Source of the DNA: Quercus robur
Taxonomy: Eukaryota; Streptophyta; Magnoliopsida; Fagales; Fagaceae
Assembly: GCF_932294415.1 (NCBI RefSeq)
Contig: NC_065535.1
Coordinates: forward strand, 8,531,001 to 8,595,000
Length of the DNA: 64,000 nt
Direction of reading: 5' to 3'
The number at the start of each line of letters is the position of its first letter. Positions within the stretch are counted from its first letter, which is position 1. Positions 10,349 through 21,179 of this stretch are shown one piece after another. Under the pieces are notes generated by a model. That model saw nothing but the letters and a program-made list of their open reading frames with translations. It ran no database searches and was not told the origin of the DNA. The translations under genes and the position numbers were made by a program.

Positions 10349-12388
10349 ATGTCGGAGGTGAGATCTTGCGAACTGGACACTGGGTTGTCGTCTAGCGAAG
10401 GCCCGGTTGAGGGTGATACGGCCGTCTCCATCCCTCGTCAGGTTAGGGCTTTTTATACCCTTAGGGAGGAGTGTGGGCTGGACACTGACACCGTGGCTAG
10501 GTTCAAGGATAGGTTTCAATTTCCTGCGCGGGTCCGCGTTCGTCGGCCTGGTCCTGAGGATCGGGCCTGCCACTTCTTTCCTGGTGAAGTATGCTTCTAC
10601 GAGGCTGCTTTCACTTCTGGGCTTAGGCTACCCGTCCATTCGTTGGTGATGGAGCTTTTGGGTTATTTTGGTATTGCCCTCGGGCAACTCATGCCTAATT
10701 CATGGAGGATAGTGATCAACTGTATGGAGGTATGGTTGGTCGCCAACGGGGATATGATCAAAGTGAGTGAGCTCGTCTACCTTTACCGCCTAAAGGAATC
10801 AAAAGAGTATGGGTATTATGAGCTAGTCCCTTGGACGAGAAGGACTAGAATCATTAAGGGTTTAGCCTCGTCATTCAGGTACTGGAAGTCACGTTTCTTT
10901 TTCGTGTCCGGAGATGATTTTGAGACTCCTTCTAGCGAGGCTTGGGGTGATATCCCAAGGTTACTCCGTTGGTGGGGAACCCCAAACTTAGGTGCGTCAA
11001 TGTCTCTCCTCATCTGTTAATCTTCATCTTGCATATATCGTCGTCCTTAACCTCTTGTTCATTTTTCTTTGCAGTTACAAGACGCCCCAAACTAAAGAGC
11101 AAGTACCAGGGTCGTATTAAGAAGGCAATAGAATACGCCAAGTCGGTTGAGAGTTGGGACGACCTCGTGGACCCACGGACGCTTGCTTTCTACTGCTTAG
11201 GCCCGAACCCATCTCCTTATGTCTTGCACAGCATTAATATTGAGGAGAAGAAGAGTAAGTGTTTACCTCGTCAGTATTGATCTTCATGTGTGTACTTTGG
11301 ATTTCTTAGTTTTATTTTATTTTATTTTATTTTATTTTATTTTATTTTATTTTATTTTTTAGAGATGATGACTAGGTTCAACAAAGACATGTACGCTAAG
11401 ATGAGGTCCAAGAAGGACGAACCTTTGGCGAGTATTGACAAGAAGGGTGTCTGTATCACGGGGAAGAGTTCGTTAGTTCTTCCATCTGCAGACGCCACTC
11501 CCATTGTCTCTGGAGTTGAGAGCTTGCGGGTGGCTTCTCCGGCTACCTCGATCGAGGAAATTCCCACCCCTTCCTCCAAAAGGCAACGAATGTCGGCTAA
11601 GGAGAAGGAGAAGGAGAAAGTGGGTTCGTCCGTCTGGGACGACGAGGGTGTGGTTGTGGAGTGGGCACATGACGTTGTAAAGGCTAAGGACCTCAAGGTC
11701 TTCTCTGGAGTGCCTCTCAACGTAGTTGCGAGTCAACATATACACAAGATCGTCCAGGTAAAACCACTTCTGCATTCTCCTTGTTCTCCATATAAATTTC
11801 CCTTTTTTTTTTTTTTTTTTTGACGGACTTAATTTGCTTTTCTAGGTGTTGGGAGAGAGCCTTCACCTTGCTTCTGAGTGTCTTACTTAAGAGGCTAAGG
11901 TGGCATCTTTGGCGTCCAGGATGGAGGCTTTGGAGAAGGAGAACTCCACGTTGAAGAAGGATCTTATAGAGTCAATGGACGAGGCTGCTGCTTTGAAGGA
12001 AAAGGTCAAGGCCCTGAATGTCGATCTTAGGGTTGAGCATCAGCTAAACCTGGAGAAGGACGACCAGCTTCAGGCGGCCAAAGAAAAGCTTAAAACAATC
12101 GCTGCTAGGTCCGTCGAAGCCTTCCAGCAAACTGAGGAGTACTCCACAATGCTTTTTAGCTGATACTTCAAGGGCTTCGAGCTCCTACGTAGGTATCTCG
12201 TCAAGCATCCTACCGGGGTTGACCTGCCGAGCCTGGATCTGGAAGTGGTAGATCAAGAGATGGTTGCTGACGAGGCTGCTCAGTCATCGGCCCCTGAAGG
12301 TGACACCCCTGGTGATTCCCTCCCATCTGGTGACGCTCCTACCACTGACGATATCCCCGTTGACGCTCCTACTGACGCCTGGACCTGA
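10349..12388 (+). pseudogene. Antisense four-exon gene inside the Tat element ('putative gypsy type transposon' domain)
   Basis: It is encoded on the strand opposite to gag-pol, between the integrase end and the 3' LTR. The start is ATG 10349. Three introns have GT...AG ends: 10992-11074 (donor GTGCGT), 11255-11362 (donor GTAAGT, TTTTA-repeat tract before the acceptor) and 11758-11845 (donor GTAAAA, T-rich acceptor). Joined phases agree exactly and give 586 codons. The first exon has the block FFPGEVCFYEAAFTSGLRLP and LRLPVHSLVMELLGYFGIAL, which I recognise as the plant domain annotated as 'putative gypsy type transposon' (PF04195). Exon 3 has a Lys/Glu-rich KRQRMSAKEKEKEK patch; exon 4 is a coiled coil (EALEKENSTLKKDL) ending in an acidic Asp/Pro/Thr tail. 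Stops at 11888-11890 and 12161-12163 break exon 4. Function is unknown; RNA of this strand would be antisense to the retrotransposon genome. Confidence 0.82.
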
Positions 12389-12868
12389 TACTTGTGTAAT
12401 TTTGCCCTTTATGTTTTGGGCTTCCTGATAGCATTTTTTTTTTTAATCTATTTTGAGAACAATGTTTCTTGGCCCAGTGTTTTATGGGTCTTTAGGAAGA
12501 ACAAGGATAATTGCCCGCTGTTTTTGGGCTTTAATTGGCTTTATGATTTTGCATTTTCCTGTCTATATGACTATGCTTTTGTTGGTAACTAACATGCCTG
12601 TGATGTTTTGAGTTCATCCATACCTTGTACTTAGCATAAATTTCTTAGCTATGATTTCTCCGTTCGTCCATGATTTGTTTGTCACTCTTGAACCTTTGGA
12701 AGGGCTTGGATACAGCTTGAGTTTTGTTTTGATTTGTTGCAAGGTTTTTGTCCCTTTTCTTTTTCTTCCTCTCCTCTCTTCCTTTATTTTTTGTGGATTT
12801 GTCAGTAGCCTGAATTCATCAGGCGGGATCTTGTTGTTTGCACTTGCTAAAGGATTGTGCCTGTGTTA

Positions 12869-13146
12869 GTGACTTACATCCGTTAAAGCGGAATCTTATC
12901 ACTTAGTCATTTTTTGGTGACTTACATCCATCTAAGGAATCTTGTCACTTGGGCTTCGTCAGTGATTTACATCCGTCTTGGCGGAATTTTATCACTTAGA
13001 TTTTATATGCCTTAAACCCGTTGGGGGGATCGTCAGTAACTTACATCCGTCAAGTCGGAATCTTGTTACTTAATCCTTTTTTTATGCCTTGAACCCGTTG
13101 GAGGGATCGTCAGTAATTTACATCCGTCAAGGCGGAATCTTATTAC
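12869..13146. repeat. Five spaced 34-nt hairpin repeats with covarying outer stem
   Basis: Five units lie at 12869-12902, 12917-12948, 12962-12995, 13036-13069 and 13113-13146. Each has the plan outer arm (5 nt), TTACA, TCCG, six-nt loop, CGGA, ATCTT, outer arm. Outer arms are GTGAC/ATCAC, GTGAC/GTCAC, GTGAT/ATCAC, GTAAC/GTTAC and GTAAT/ATTAC. In four units all five outer pairs match although the bases differ, and the first has four of five. Unit 2 is 32 nt and has TCC/GGA inside. The array lies between the convergent ends of gag-pol (minus) and the antisense gene (plus). It could be a 3' UTR structure of either transcript. Confidence 0.8.
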
Positions 13147-13257
13147 TTAACCCCTTTTTTTTTAATGCCGTACGATTGGCTAGACTTGCTTACACAAAGA
13201 CATTAGAGGAATAATTCTTTTATTAACTTCAAGAATGAACATGTCTGTTTGTTACAT

Positions 13258-14490
13258 CTACTTGTGGTACTTTTTTAAATGCTCGATGTTCCATGGTCGA
13301 GGGAGTCTCTGTCCGTCCATGGTTTCAAGGTGGTAATTGCCTTGTCTTGAGTAATGAGTAACTCGGTAAGGCCCTTCCCATGTGGGACCCAACTTTCCTT
13401 GGGTAGGGTCTTTAGTTGCTGTGGTGGGCTTGCGCAGGACGAGGTCTCCTATGTCCAGTCGTCTGAGTTTAACCCTCTTATTGTAGTATTCGGCCATCTT
13501 CAGCTGGTACTTCGTCATCTTGCTGGATGCGTTGTCTCTTACTTCGTCCAGAAAGTCCGGGTTGAGTCGCAGTTCATCGTCATTGCACCCTAAGTTGAAT
13601 GTCCCTCGCCTGACGCTTGTTACTCCCACTTCGACTGGGATTACTGCTTCCATGCCATAGGTAAGCCTGAAGGGGGTCTCTCCTGTTGGGGTTCTTATTG
13701 TGGTTCTGTAAGCCCATAGGACATTAGGTAATTCTTCTGGCTAGGCACTCTTCGCGTTGTCCAGCTTGGTTTTGATAATCTTGAGCAGCGTTTGATTCGT
13801 CACTTCTGTCTGTCCGTTTGCCTGGGGATGCCCCGGGGGCGAGAACTGATTCTTGATCCCAAGGTTTGAACAGAAGTCTTTGAACCCTTGGCTGTCGAAT
13901 TGCCTCCCATTATCTGATATGATCGTCAAGGGAATCCCAAACCTGCATATTATATTCTTCCACACAAAGCTCCGTATTCTTGCTTCGGTGATCGTTGCTA
14001 GAGCCTCTGCTTCAACCCATTTTGTGAAGTAATCAATAGCAACAAGTAGGAATTTTACTTGACCTTTACCTTGGGGTAGTGGGCCGACGATGTCGATCCC
14101 CCATTGTGCAAATGGCCACGGGGAGGATATGGTCGTCAGTTTCTCTGTTGGAAGCCGTTGCACGTTCCCGTATCGCTGGCACTTGTCGCACCTCTTGACG
14201 ATATCAACAGCGTCCACCTGCATAGTTGGCCAGAAATATCTTGTTCGTATCACCTTGTTCACCAGGGATTTGGGGCCAGTGTGGTCGCCGCAAACTCCTC
14301 CATGGATTTCTTCCAGTATGTATCTAGCCTCTTCTTCGTCGACACACTTCAAATAAGGCATGGAGAAGCCTCTCTTGTATAAGGCGTCATTAAGGATCGT
14401 GAACCTGGCTGCCCTCTTCTTGACCTTCTTAGCTTCTTCTGTGTTCTGAGGGAGGTGCCCGTCCTAGAGGAAGGACATTATGGGTGTCAT
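13258..14490 (-). pseudogene. Integrase part of the Tat polyprotein
   Basis: Integrase inserts the cDNA into the genome. Still in the same frame, after a stop at 14464-14466, the zinc-binding HHCC region is seen (EEIHGGVCGDHTGP with two His, then RCDKCQR). The catalytic triad is D in WGIDIVGP, D in ISDNGRQF and E in NGQTEVTN, with D-D spacing 60 and D-E spacing 36 (the D,D35E pattern). A stop at 13741-13743 splits the core from the C-terminal part (TYGMEAVIPVEVG, LVLRKPTTATKD, KLGPTWEGPYRV, ending NIEHLKKYHK). No chromodomain follows, in keeping with Tat. With the stop removed from view it is of ordinary family length. Confidence 0.9.
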
Positions 14491-16833
14491 CTAGCTGTTT
14501 GTGCTCTGGATGGTAAATGTCGAGACCTCTTCAATGCTGGGGTGTTTCTGGATTTCCATCATCAAATCCATGCTAATCTCCCCTTTTTCTGATGACGCTA
14601 GTTTCGAGACTTCGTCTGCCCCCATATTCTGGCTTCTTGGGATTTGCACGAACTCCACTGTATCGAATTCCCGAGTTAGGTGTTTCATCAGCCTGAGGTA
14701 CTTCTGCATCCTTTCTTCCTTTACTTCGTACTCCCCTCTAATCTGCCTGATTACTAGTTTTGAATAATTTTGGATTAATAGGTTCTTAGCTCCAAGTGCC
14801 TTTCCAAGCCTCATTCCCGTCAGTATCCCCTCGTATTCAGCTTCGTTGTTGGTAGCCGAAAATTTTAGTTGGACCCCATATTTCAGCACCTCTTCGTCAG
14901 GGGTGGTTATGACGACCCCTACTCCCCCCTTCCTCTGGGATGACGAACCATCAGTTTGTATCGTCCATCTATCTACTTCGTCGGTAAGTCTGTCTTCGTC
15001 TGGAAGTGTGAACTCTGCGATGAAGTCCGCCAGAGCTTGCGCCTTGATCGCCGTTCTGGGATGGTACTCGATGTCAAATTGACTAAGTTCAATCGCCCAT
15101 TTGACCATTCTTCCGGCTGCCTCAGGCTTATTCATTGATTTCTTGATCGTTTGGTCCGTTACTACGAGGATGGGGTTTGCCTGAAAGTATTGCCTTATCT
15201 TGCGCGAGGCTACTATTAACGCAAACACGATCTTTTCAATCCTTGGGTACCTGGACTCAGCCCCTTGGAAGGCTTGGCTGACGTAGTAAACTGGGAGCTG
15301 CTTGGTGCCCTCTTCTCTGATCAGGGCCGCACTTACTGCCGAGGCTGACACTGCCAAGTATAAGTATAGGTCTTCCTCTTCTTTGGACGGGCTTAAGAGG
15401 GGTGGATTGCTCAGGTAACGCTTTAGTTCCTGGAATGATGCTTCGCATTCGTCGGTCCAGGCGAAAGCCTGCTTCAAGGTCTTGAAAAAGGGCAGGCATT
15501 TGTCTGTAGCCCTGGAGACGAACCTGTTCAAAGCTGCTATCCTTCCTGTGAGTTTTTGAACTTCCTTGACGGTCCTGGGTGACGTCATGTCGATGATGGC
15601 TCGCACTTTCTCTGGGTTTGCTTCTATTCCTCTTTGGGACACCATGAATCCCAAGAATTTTCCCGAAGCTACCCCAAAAACACACTTACTTGGATTCAAC
15701 CTCATCTGGTGTTTTTTGAGGGTTGCAAACGTCTCCTTCAGGTCGTCCAGATGTGTGAGCTCTTCCTTGCTCTTGACGAGTATATCGTCCACGTATACTT
15801 CCATGTTCCTGCCAATCTGTTGACTGAACATTTTGTTCACCAACCTCTGATACGTAGCCCCAGCATTCTTCAATCCAAAGAAAGGCATTACCTTGTAACA
15901 ATAGAGTCCTTGACTTATGATGAAAGCGGTCTTCTCCTGGTCTTCCTCAGCCATCTTTATCTGGTTATAGCTTGAGAAGGCGTCCATGAACGTCAGTAAT
16001 TTGTGCCCGGCTGTAGAGTCCACGAGCTGGTCTATTCTCAGTAGAGGGAAGCTGTCCTTTGGGCATGCCTTGTTCAAGTCGGTGAAGTCTACACACATCC
16101 TCCATTTTTCGTTTGCTTTCTTTACTAGGACGACGTTCACGAGCCATTCAGGATAGTACACCTCCCGGATGAACCCTGCCGTCAGGAGTTTGGTAACTTC
16201 GTCTACAACTGCTTGATCTCGTTCTGGGGCGATCGTTCTTCATCTTTGCTGGACGGGTTTCCGTTCCGGGTTCACATTCAACTTATGCTGGATGACTTCT
16301 GGAGCTATGCCCGACATGTCCTCGTGGCTCCATGCGAATACATCTAGATTCTCTTTAAGGAACCTTATGAGTCTTGTTCTCATCTCGGGGCTTAACGTCG
16401 TTCCTATCTTGGTCGTCTTGTTCGCTTCACCTTCTACCAATTCCACTGTTTCCAGGGCCTCCATTCTGTCTTCTTCATTTTCTTCAATCATCCATGTGTG
16501 GTTCTCCTTCGCAGCTAAGACGGCTTGATAGCATTCTCTTGCCAGGACTTGATCTCCTTTCATTTTACCGACGCCATTATCTGTTGGGAATTTTACCTTC
16601 AAACACTAGGTTGACGTCGCCGCTTTCCACTTGTTGAGCGTGGGCCTCCCAATGATGACATTGTAGGATGAGGGGCAATCCACCACTAAGAAGTCTATCT
16701 GACGGGTCAACTGCACCGGGTAGGCTCCCGCCGTCACTATCAATGTCACTATGCCCTTGGGGTATACCCTATCTCCGCTGAAGTTGACGAGTGGAGAGTC
16801 AAAAGGGCGCAGTCTCCTCGGATCTAGTCTCAG
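14491..16833 (-). pseudogene. Reverse transcriptase and two RNase H domains of the Tat polyprotein
   Basis: This continues the same frame. Stops are at 16606-16608 (protease to RT linker), 16240-16242 (start of RT) and 14491-14493 (end). RT motifs are WRMCVDFTDLNKACPKD, FMDAFSSYNQI and the catalytic YVDD in MEVYVDDILVK. A gypsy-type RNase H follows (DLYLYLAVSASAVSAALI, VYYVSQAFQGAESRYPRIEK). After a tether comes the second, archaeal-type RNase H characteristic of Tat/Ogre: TDGSSSQRKGGVGVVI and NNEAEYEG are present, but where an Asp-Ser is expected the protein reads QNYSKLVIRQ, so the third acidic residue is Tyr. RT itself looks intact in sequence between the stops. Confidence 0.9.
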
Positions 16834-18435
16834 CTACTGGAAGGCTGAGAGGTAGATGATGTCTGCGGAGCTGCCATTGTTGACGAGGATCCTCTTGGTA
16901 TTGAACCTTTCTATATTCAGCATTATGACCAAGGGATCGTTGTGGGGCTGCTTCACTCCCATGGCGTCTCCTTCATTGAAGGACATATCCTGGTATGTTC
17001 GTCTGTGCTTAGACGGAGGTACGGTGTAGACACTGTTTACCTGCCTCTGGTATGCCTTCTTGAGTGATTTAAACGATCCTCCCGAAAATGGCCCTCCTGT
17101 AATTGTCTTTATCTCCCCGATCACTTTGTGCGGAGGTTGGGACAGACGGTCGTCATCCCGGGAAAAGGATTCATGCTGGCCTTTATTATCGTCCTTAAAT
17201 TTACTATATTCTCCGTTCTTCACATATTTCTGTAACTTCCCTTTACGTATCAACTCCTCTATCCGCTCCTTTAGGTCTCTACATTCTTCTGTGTTGTGGC
17301 CGTGATCTTTGTGGAATCGGCAGTACTTGTTCTTGTCGCGGACATTGGGGGATGAGTGCAATGGTCTTGGCCATTTGAGGTAATGCTCGTCCTTGATCTG
17401 CGTGAAAATTTTGTCAACAGGCATAACCAAAGGAGTAAATCTTACCGTCCGAGAATTTTTATCATCCTTCCTCCTATTCCCGTCATTGTTCCGACGGTCC
17501 GGTCGCTCTCTCTTTTGCCCCCTACGGTCGTCTTCTCTCTTTTCCTTGTCTCCTGGCTTCTTTGCATCCTTTATGGCCGCTAAAGCGTCTTCAACGTTCA
17601 TGTACTTCTGTGCTTTCAGGAGCATTTCTACCATCGTCTTTGGCAGATTCTTTGCGAGGGAGGCCACGAGATCTCTGGACCTCAGTCCTGCTTTGAAGGT
17701 CGTCAGCTACACCTTGTCATCGGCTTCGTCCACCTCCAGAGTCTCCCGGGTGAAGCGTTTGACATATGACCTCAGGGTTTCCTTTTCTCCCTGTCTAATG
17801 GTGAGTAAGTAGTCTGCCAGCCTCTTTGTACGTTACCCCCCTATGAAATGGCGCAAGAAGGCATTACTTAATTGCTCGAAGTTGTCTACGGACGAGGTTG
17901 GCAACTTCGTGAACCATTCTCTTGCAGCTCCTTTGAGAGTGATAGGAAAGGAACGACACAGTATCTCGTTAGGTGGTTGTTGAAGACCTAGAGTCGTCTT
18001 AAAGGTATTAAGAAGATCCTGGGGGTCTCTGAGTCCATCGAACGGCTCAAGTTGAGGTAAGCAAAACTTTGACGGTATAGGGCATTCAAGTACCGCCGTG
18101 GTAAAAGGCGAGTCCGTAGCCCTTACCATTCTGTCTACGCTTTGGTCCGTCTTCTCCTTAATGGCGCTCCTCAGTTCGTCCATCTCCTTCCTCATTTCTC
18201 GAAGGAGATCTGAGTTCTGCTCGTCCGGAGTAGTTGGCCTCTGAGGGGTGCCTCTCCTGTGGCTATCCCCTTCTCCTTCCTGGTTGCCCTTAGACCGGTT
18301 TTCTTCCTGTTGAGCCTGTTGAACCTGCTGGAGTCGTAGTTTCATTTCCTGGTTTTGTTTGGTGAGTTCTTCAATGGTGGCCGCAAGGGCTTGAACTTGC
18401 TGGGCCAAGGCTGCTGAATCTGGGTTGGATTCCAT
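16834..18435 (-). pseudogene. Gag and protease part of the Tat polyprotein
   Basis: Gag forms the particle and binds the RNA; protease cuts the polyprotein. The ATG at 18435 starts a Gln/Glu-rich coiled region (residues ~1-50), followed by the retrotransposon gag domain (LECPIPSKFCLPQLEPFDG, GAAREWFTKLP). In-frame stops lie at 17833-17835 and 17707-17709, and the frame continues after each. Further on come a charged Lys/Arg linker and the zinc-knuckle-like [14 protein letters not shown] typical of this lineage, then the protease motif at ~16880. There the sequence is [12 protein letters not shown], so the usual catalytic Asp of the D-N-G-S/D-T-G-S motif is Asn. A stop at 16834-16836 follows two residues after the SAF motif. 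Weighed together, the frame is intact but protease activity would be lost even without the stops. Confidence 0.88.
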
Positions 18436-18493
18436 CTGAATGTAGAGGGTTGATGGAAACTACGTTTTCAAATATGAATCTGAAAATGTCATT

Positions 18494-18509
18494 CCCACAA
18501 ACGGCGCCA
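18494..18509 (-). other. Primer binding site, tRNA-Asp type
   Basis: Two bases after the 5' LTR the sense strand reads TGGCGCCGTTTGTGGG. The first ten bases match the complement of the plant tRNA-Asp(GTC) 3' end (TGGCGCCGTT), the usual primer of the Tat and Athila branches; the rest has mismatches. The leader from here to the gag start codon is very short (about 60 bases). Confidence 0.75.
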
Positions 18510-18512
18510 AAC

Positions 18513-18990
18513 TGATGAAGCGTGAATTCGTCAGTTGAAATGGGCAGATGGAACTCTCCGTTAGCACCAATGTATCCTTTAAGAGGGTTATCGGTGTGGT
18601 GCCTGCCACAACGCCTCCGATGCCAAAGTTAGAACAGAAAAGCAATTCGCCAAATGGAAATGAATGAACTAGAATAGTAATGGGTATTTTCTTAGAGTGT
18701 CAGTATTTGTACCTTCTGCTGCCAATGTAAGGGCTTTATATATGTGATTTTGGTTGCTAGCCGTTGGAGTGTTAATACCTTTCTTAGTAACGCCTCCAGC
18801 CCAATAATGGGGCTTTTAATAGGCTCCCAACGATCTGTTTTGCTAGTTTCGTAACTGCTCAGGTTACTGGCTGGCTTCATTGAATGATTTTCCTTCCTTC
18901 GTCGGTGATGACTGATTTCCTCGTCACTAGGGATGACCTCGTCATTAGTGTTGACTTCGTCAAGGTAATGCATTCTCGTCACTCTCATCA
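18513..18990 (-). repeat. 5' LTR of the Tat element
   Basis: On its sense strand it starts TGATGAGAGTGACGAG and ends CGCTTCATCA. A TATA-like box (TATATAAAG, plus-strand 18734-18742) marks the likely promoter. The first ~90 bases of U3 hold TGACG words at 18977, 18958, 18940 and 18922 with a CGACG at 18900, spaced 18-22 bp (see findings). It is the same length as its partner at 9149-9626. Confidence 0.93.
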
Positions 18991-18995
18991 ATATG

Positions 18996-19127
18996 TAGTC
19001 CCACATTTGATTTTAAAATTAAGAAATAAAAATCTTTAAGAATAAATAATTTAGGACACATGATGCAAAATTTGAACTCGATCTAATTTGGAATTATAAT
19101 TTGAGTTTCTCTCAGTTTCACTTATTA
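18996..19127. other. Short A/T-rich spacer between the Tat element and the Helitron
   Basis: I see nothing coding here. The Helitron end CTAG starts at 19128. Confidence 0.5.
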
Positions 19128-20272
19128 CTAGTCGCTAACCCGTGCGATGCACGGGCTAGATAAATAAAAAGATAATTAAGAAACCACATGGGGAAAAAAA
19201 AATTTATTAATCTATTGTCAAAGGGTCAAATGACAGTGTGGAAAACATTTCATAAATAACTTATAGCTCCATATTAAAACTAAAAGTAAAGTTTCAATCA
19301 TTCTCTTTCTATAAAACATTATTGAAACTATATGTGGTTTACCTCAGTTTCAAATAGAAATTACTTGAAGAAACAACTATTTTGAATCATTATCTGAAAA
19401 AGGAGTGACATAAAAAACTAAAATAAGATGAAATTCCTCAAACATATTTCAGCATCAATGTCCAAGTTGAGCTTTATGTATAGCAACCAATTAGTCACTC
19501 CAATTGAAAGAACAATGTTTGAAAGAATCTGCCAAGTATCATATTCACTTGCAATTTTCATCCACCCCCCTAAATCACTAAACTATACATCTAACTACCT
19601 TAACTTCAATATTGAATACAAAGATAGAGCCAAAATGTCTCATAAGAAATGCATACAATAAAGAGCCTTGAAGCCAATAATGGAAACTTGATAGAGCCAA
19701 GTCTTTTAGCAGCTCATAGCTCAATCCATTAGCCCCTACTTCTAACACTTTCGCATATTTTGCAAGATCCTTACTCAATTCTCAACTACCACCAATTAAA
19801 ACAAAAACCTTAAAAGTTTTAACATATTTGAATAAGGATTAAACCCAAGAAGATTGAAGCTGAAAATTGATAAGAAAGAGTAGTACCATGTGGGGGTACC
19901 TTGTCTGCCGATTAAGTCCATGAAATACAAAAAAAAGAACTGCACCCATAAAAGTTGAACGAAAAGTAAAGACCCAAATATTATAAACTGAAGAAAATAA
20001 AAATTACTTTAAGAAAGTGAGTGAATTTGAAGGAAATTTTAAAAGCAACATTGCCTTCACATAACCAAGTATATGCTTTGAAGAGCATCCCAAAAAATAA
20101 AAACATATACCTGAAAGACCAGAGACAACATTCACGGCCTTCTACTTTGATCTATCATCACGTAATCTTAAATTTACACAATCTATTTAAGACTTAAAGA
20201 TTCCATTTGTGGCACTATGAGATGATAGCCTACCTTAATAAATAAAAATAGAATTGGTAAAGCAAATAATAC

Positions 20273-20672
20273 CTTCATAGATTTCATCCCATCCAGTGTA
20301 GTAATGATGTCCATTTTTCTTTCCAAATCCAAGGTTTTTGTTCTCTAAAGATTTCATTGCATCTTCCATCTCTCCAACTTCTCTTTTATGGTTATTGTCT
20401 CTGCTGCCTAATGAATTAAAAGAATATAATCAAAATATTTAGTCAAAAACCATGTTATATGTACAAAAGATTGCAAGAATTTTATTTGTATTTATTTTAT
20501 TTTACCTCATCATCTTCACACAGGTTCAAAATTTCTGGTAGCACCAGACTCAACAATATAGTTGAAATTTTGTGGGTCAGTCTTGATGGTAAGCTCAGCA
20601 AAGCATCTGTACATTTGCAGTAGAATCAGAACCTTCGAATACCTAAATAATTGTCACCAATAACATCTACTT
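20273..20672 (-). pseudogene. YJU2: YJU2/CWC16-type splicing factor gene fragment carried by the Helitron
   Basis: YJU2 (CWC16, DUF572 family) is a spliceosome protein needed around the first catalytic step. Two exon pieces remain. The first (about 20672-20522) reads [10 protein letters not shown], then FYCKCT and, after a one-base shift, [18 protein letters not shown], matching the conserved core that binds zinc with paired Cys. There is a TGA between GIRRF and FYCKC. The second (about 20405-20273) reads EDAMKSLENKN and, after another shift in an A run, ERKMDIITTLDGMKSMK, matching the coiled-coil part. It ends at AAG|GT, a splice donor in the place expected for the host gene. Intron sequence lies between, so capture was at the DNA level. 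Start, most exons and the C terminus are missing. Confidence 0.75.
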
Positions 20673-21179
20673 ATGGGAAGCATCATGTGTGCTTGACCCC
20701 TCAAGCCTCTAGGTTGGACAGGTGAGTAGTATTTGCTTAGCACCTTCCTCCCTCCCATCCTTCAACTATTAAAACCAAGAAAATTTTCAAAATCCAACAC
20801 CTAATTGTAATGTGTAAGACACAAATAAACACAAAATCATAAGATTTCAAGTTAATATAATATACAAACAAATAAAAGAATTGAAAGTCAAAGATTTCAA
20901 GTTTTGCATATCTACTCTTTGATTCATTGTGACTGTTTTGGTTCTCATTAAAATTATAAAACATGCAGATTGAAGTGGCTTTTCATTCTTCTTCTCATAG
21001 TCATGCTCTAGTTCCTCCCAACACATAGACACCTAATAATTAGATAAAACATATATAAAAAAAATGCTAAAGTTCCAAAGATTGGTCATTTGGTTGCATT
21101 CAGATAAAATAATAATAATAATAACGGAAGAGAGAACAAACAATCTGTGCAAGAGTATAAAACTAAAAGAGAAGAAAAA

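Larger units (their letters stand above)
9149..18990 (-). mobile_element. Tat-lineage Ty3/gypsy LTR retrotransposon, full length, decayed
   Basis: Two 478-bp LTRs bound the element, with TG...CA ends and the 5-bp duplication ATATG on both sides (9144-9148, 18991-18995). On the minus strand the order is 5' LTR, tRNA-Asp-type primer site, gag, protease, reverse transcriptase, RNase H, a second RNase H-like domain, integrase, a noncoding hairpin array, an antisense gene and the 3' LTR. The extra RNase H domain and an antisense gene downstream of integrase are known marks of the Tat/Ogre branch. Gag-pol stays in one frame over 5.2 kb with eight in-frame stops, so this copy cannot make its own enzymes. 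LTRs differ at about 20 of 478 sites by my count, all transitions. Confidence 0.95.

Noticed and set aside
12869-13146. CRISPR-like reading of the five hairpin repeats
   Set aside because: Spacing is irregular (14-44 bases), intervening DNA is itself partly repeated, and the setting is a retrotransposon.
13354-17812. Many plus-strand frames over the gag-pol region
   Set aside because: They mirror the minus-strand polyprotein and match nothing.
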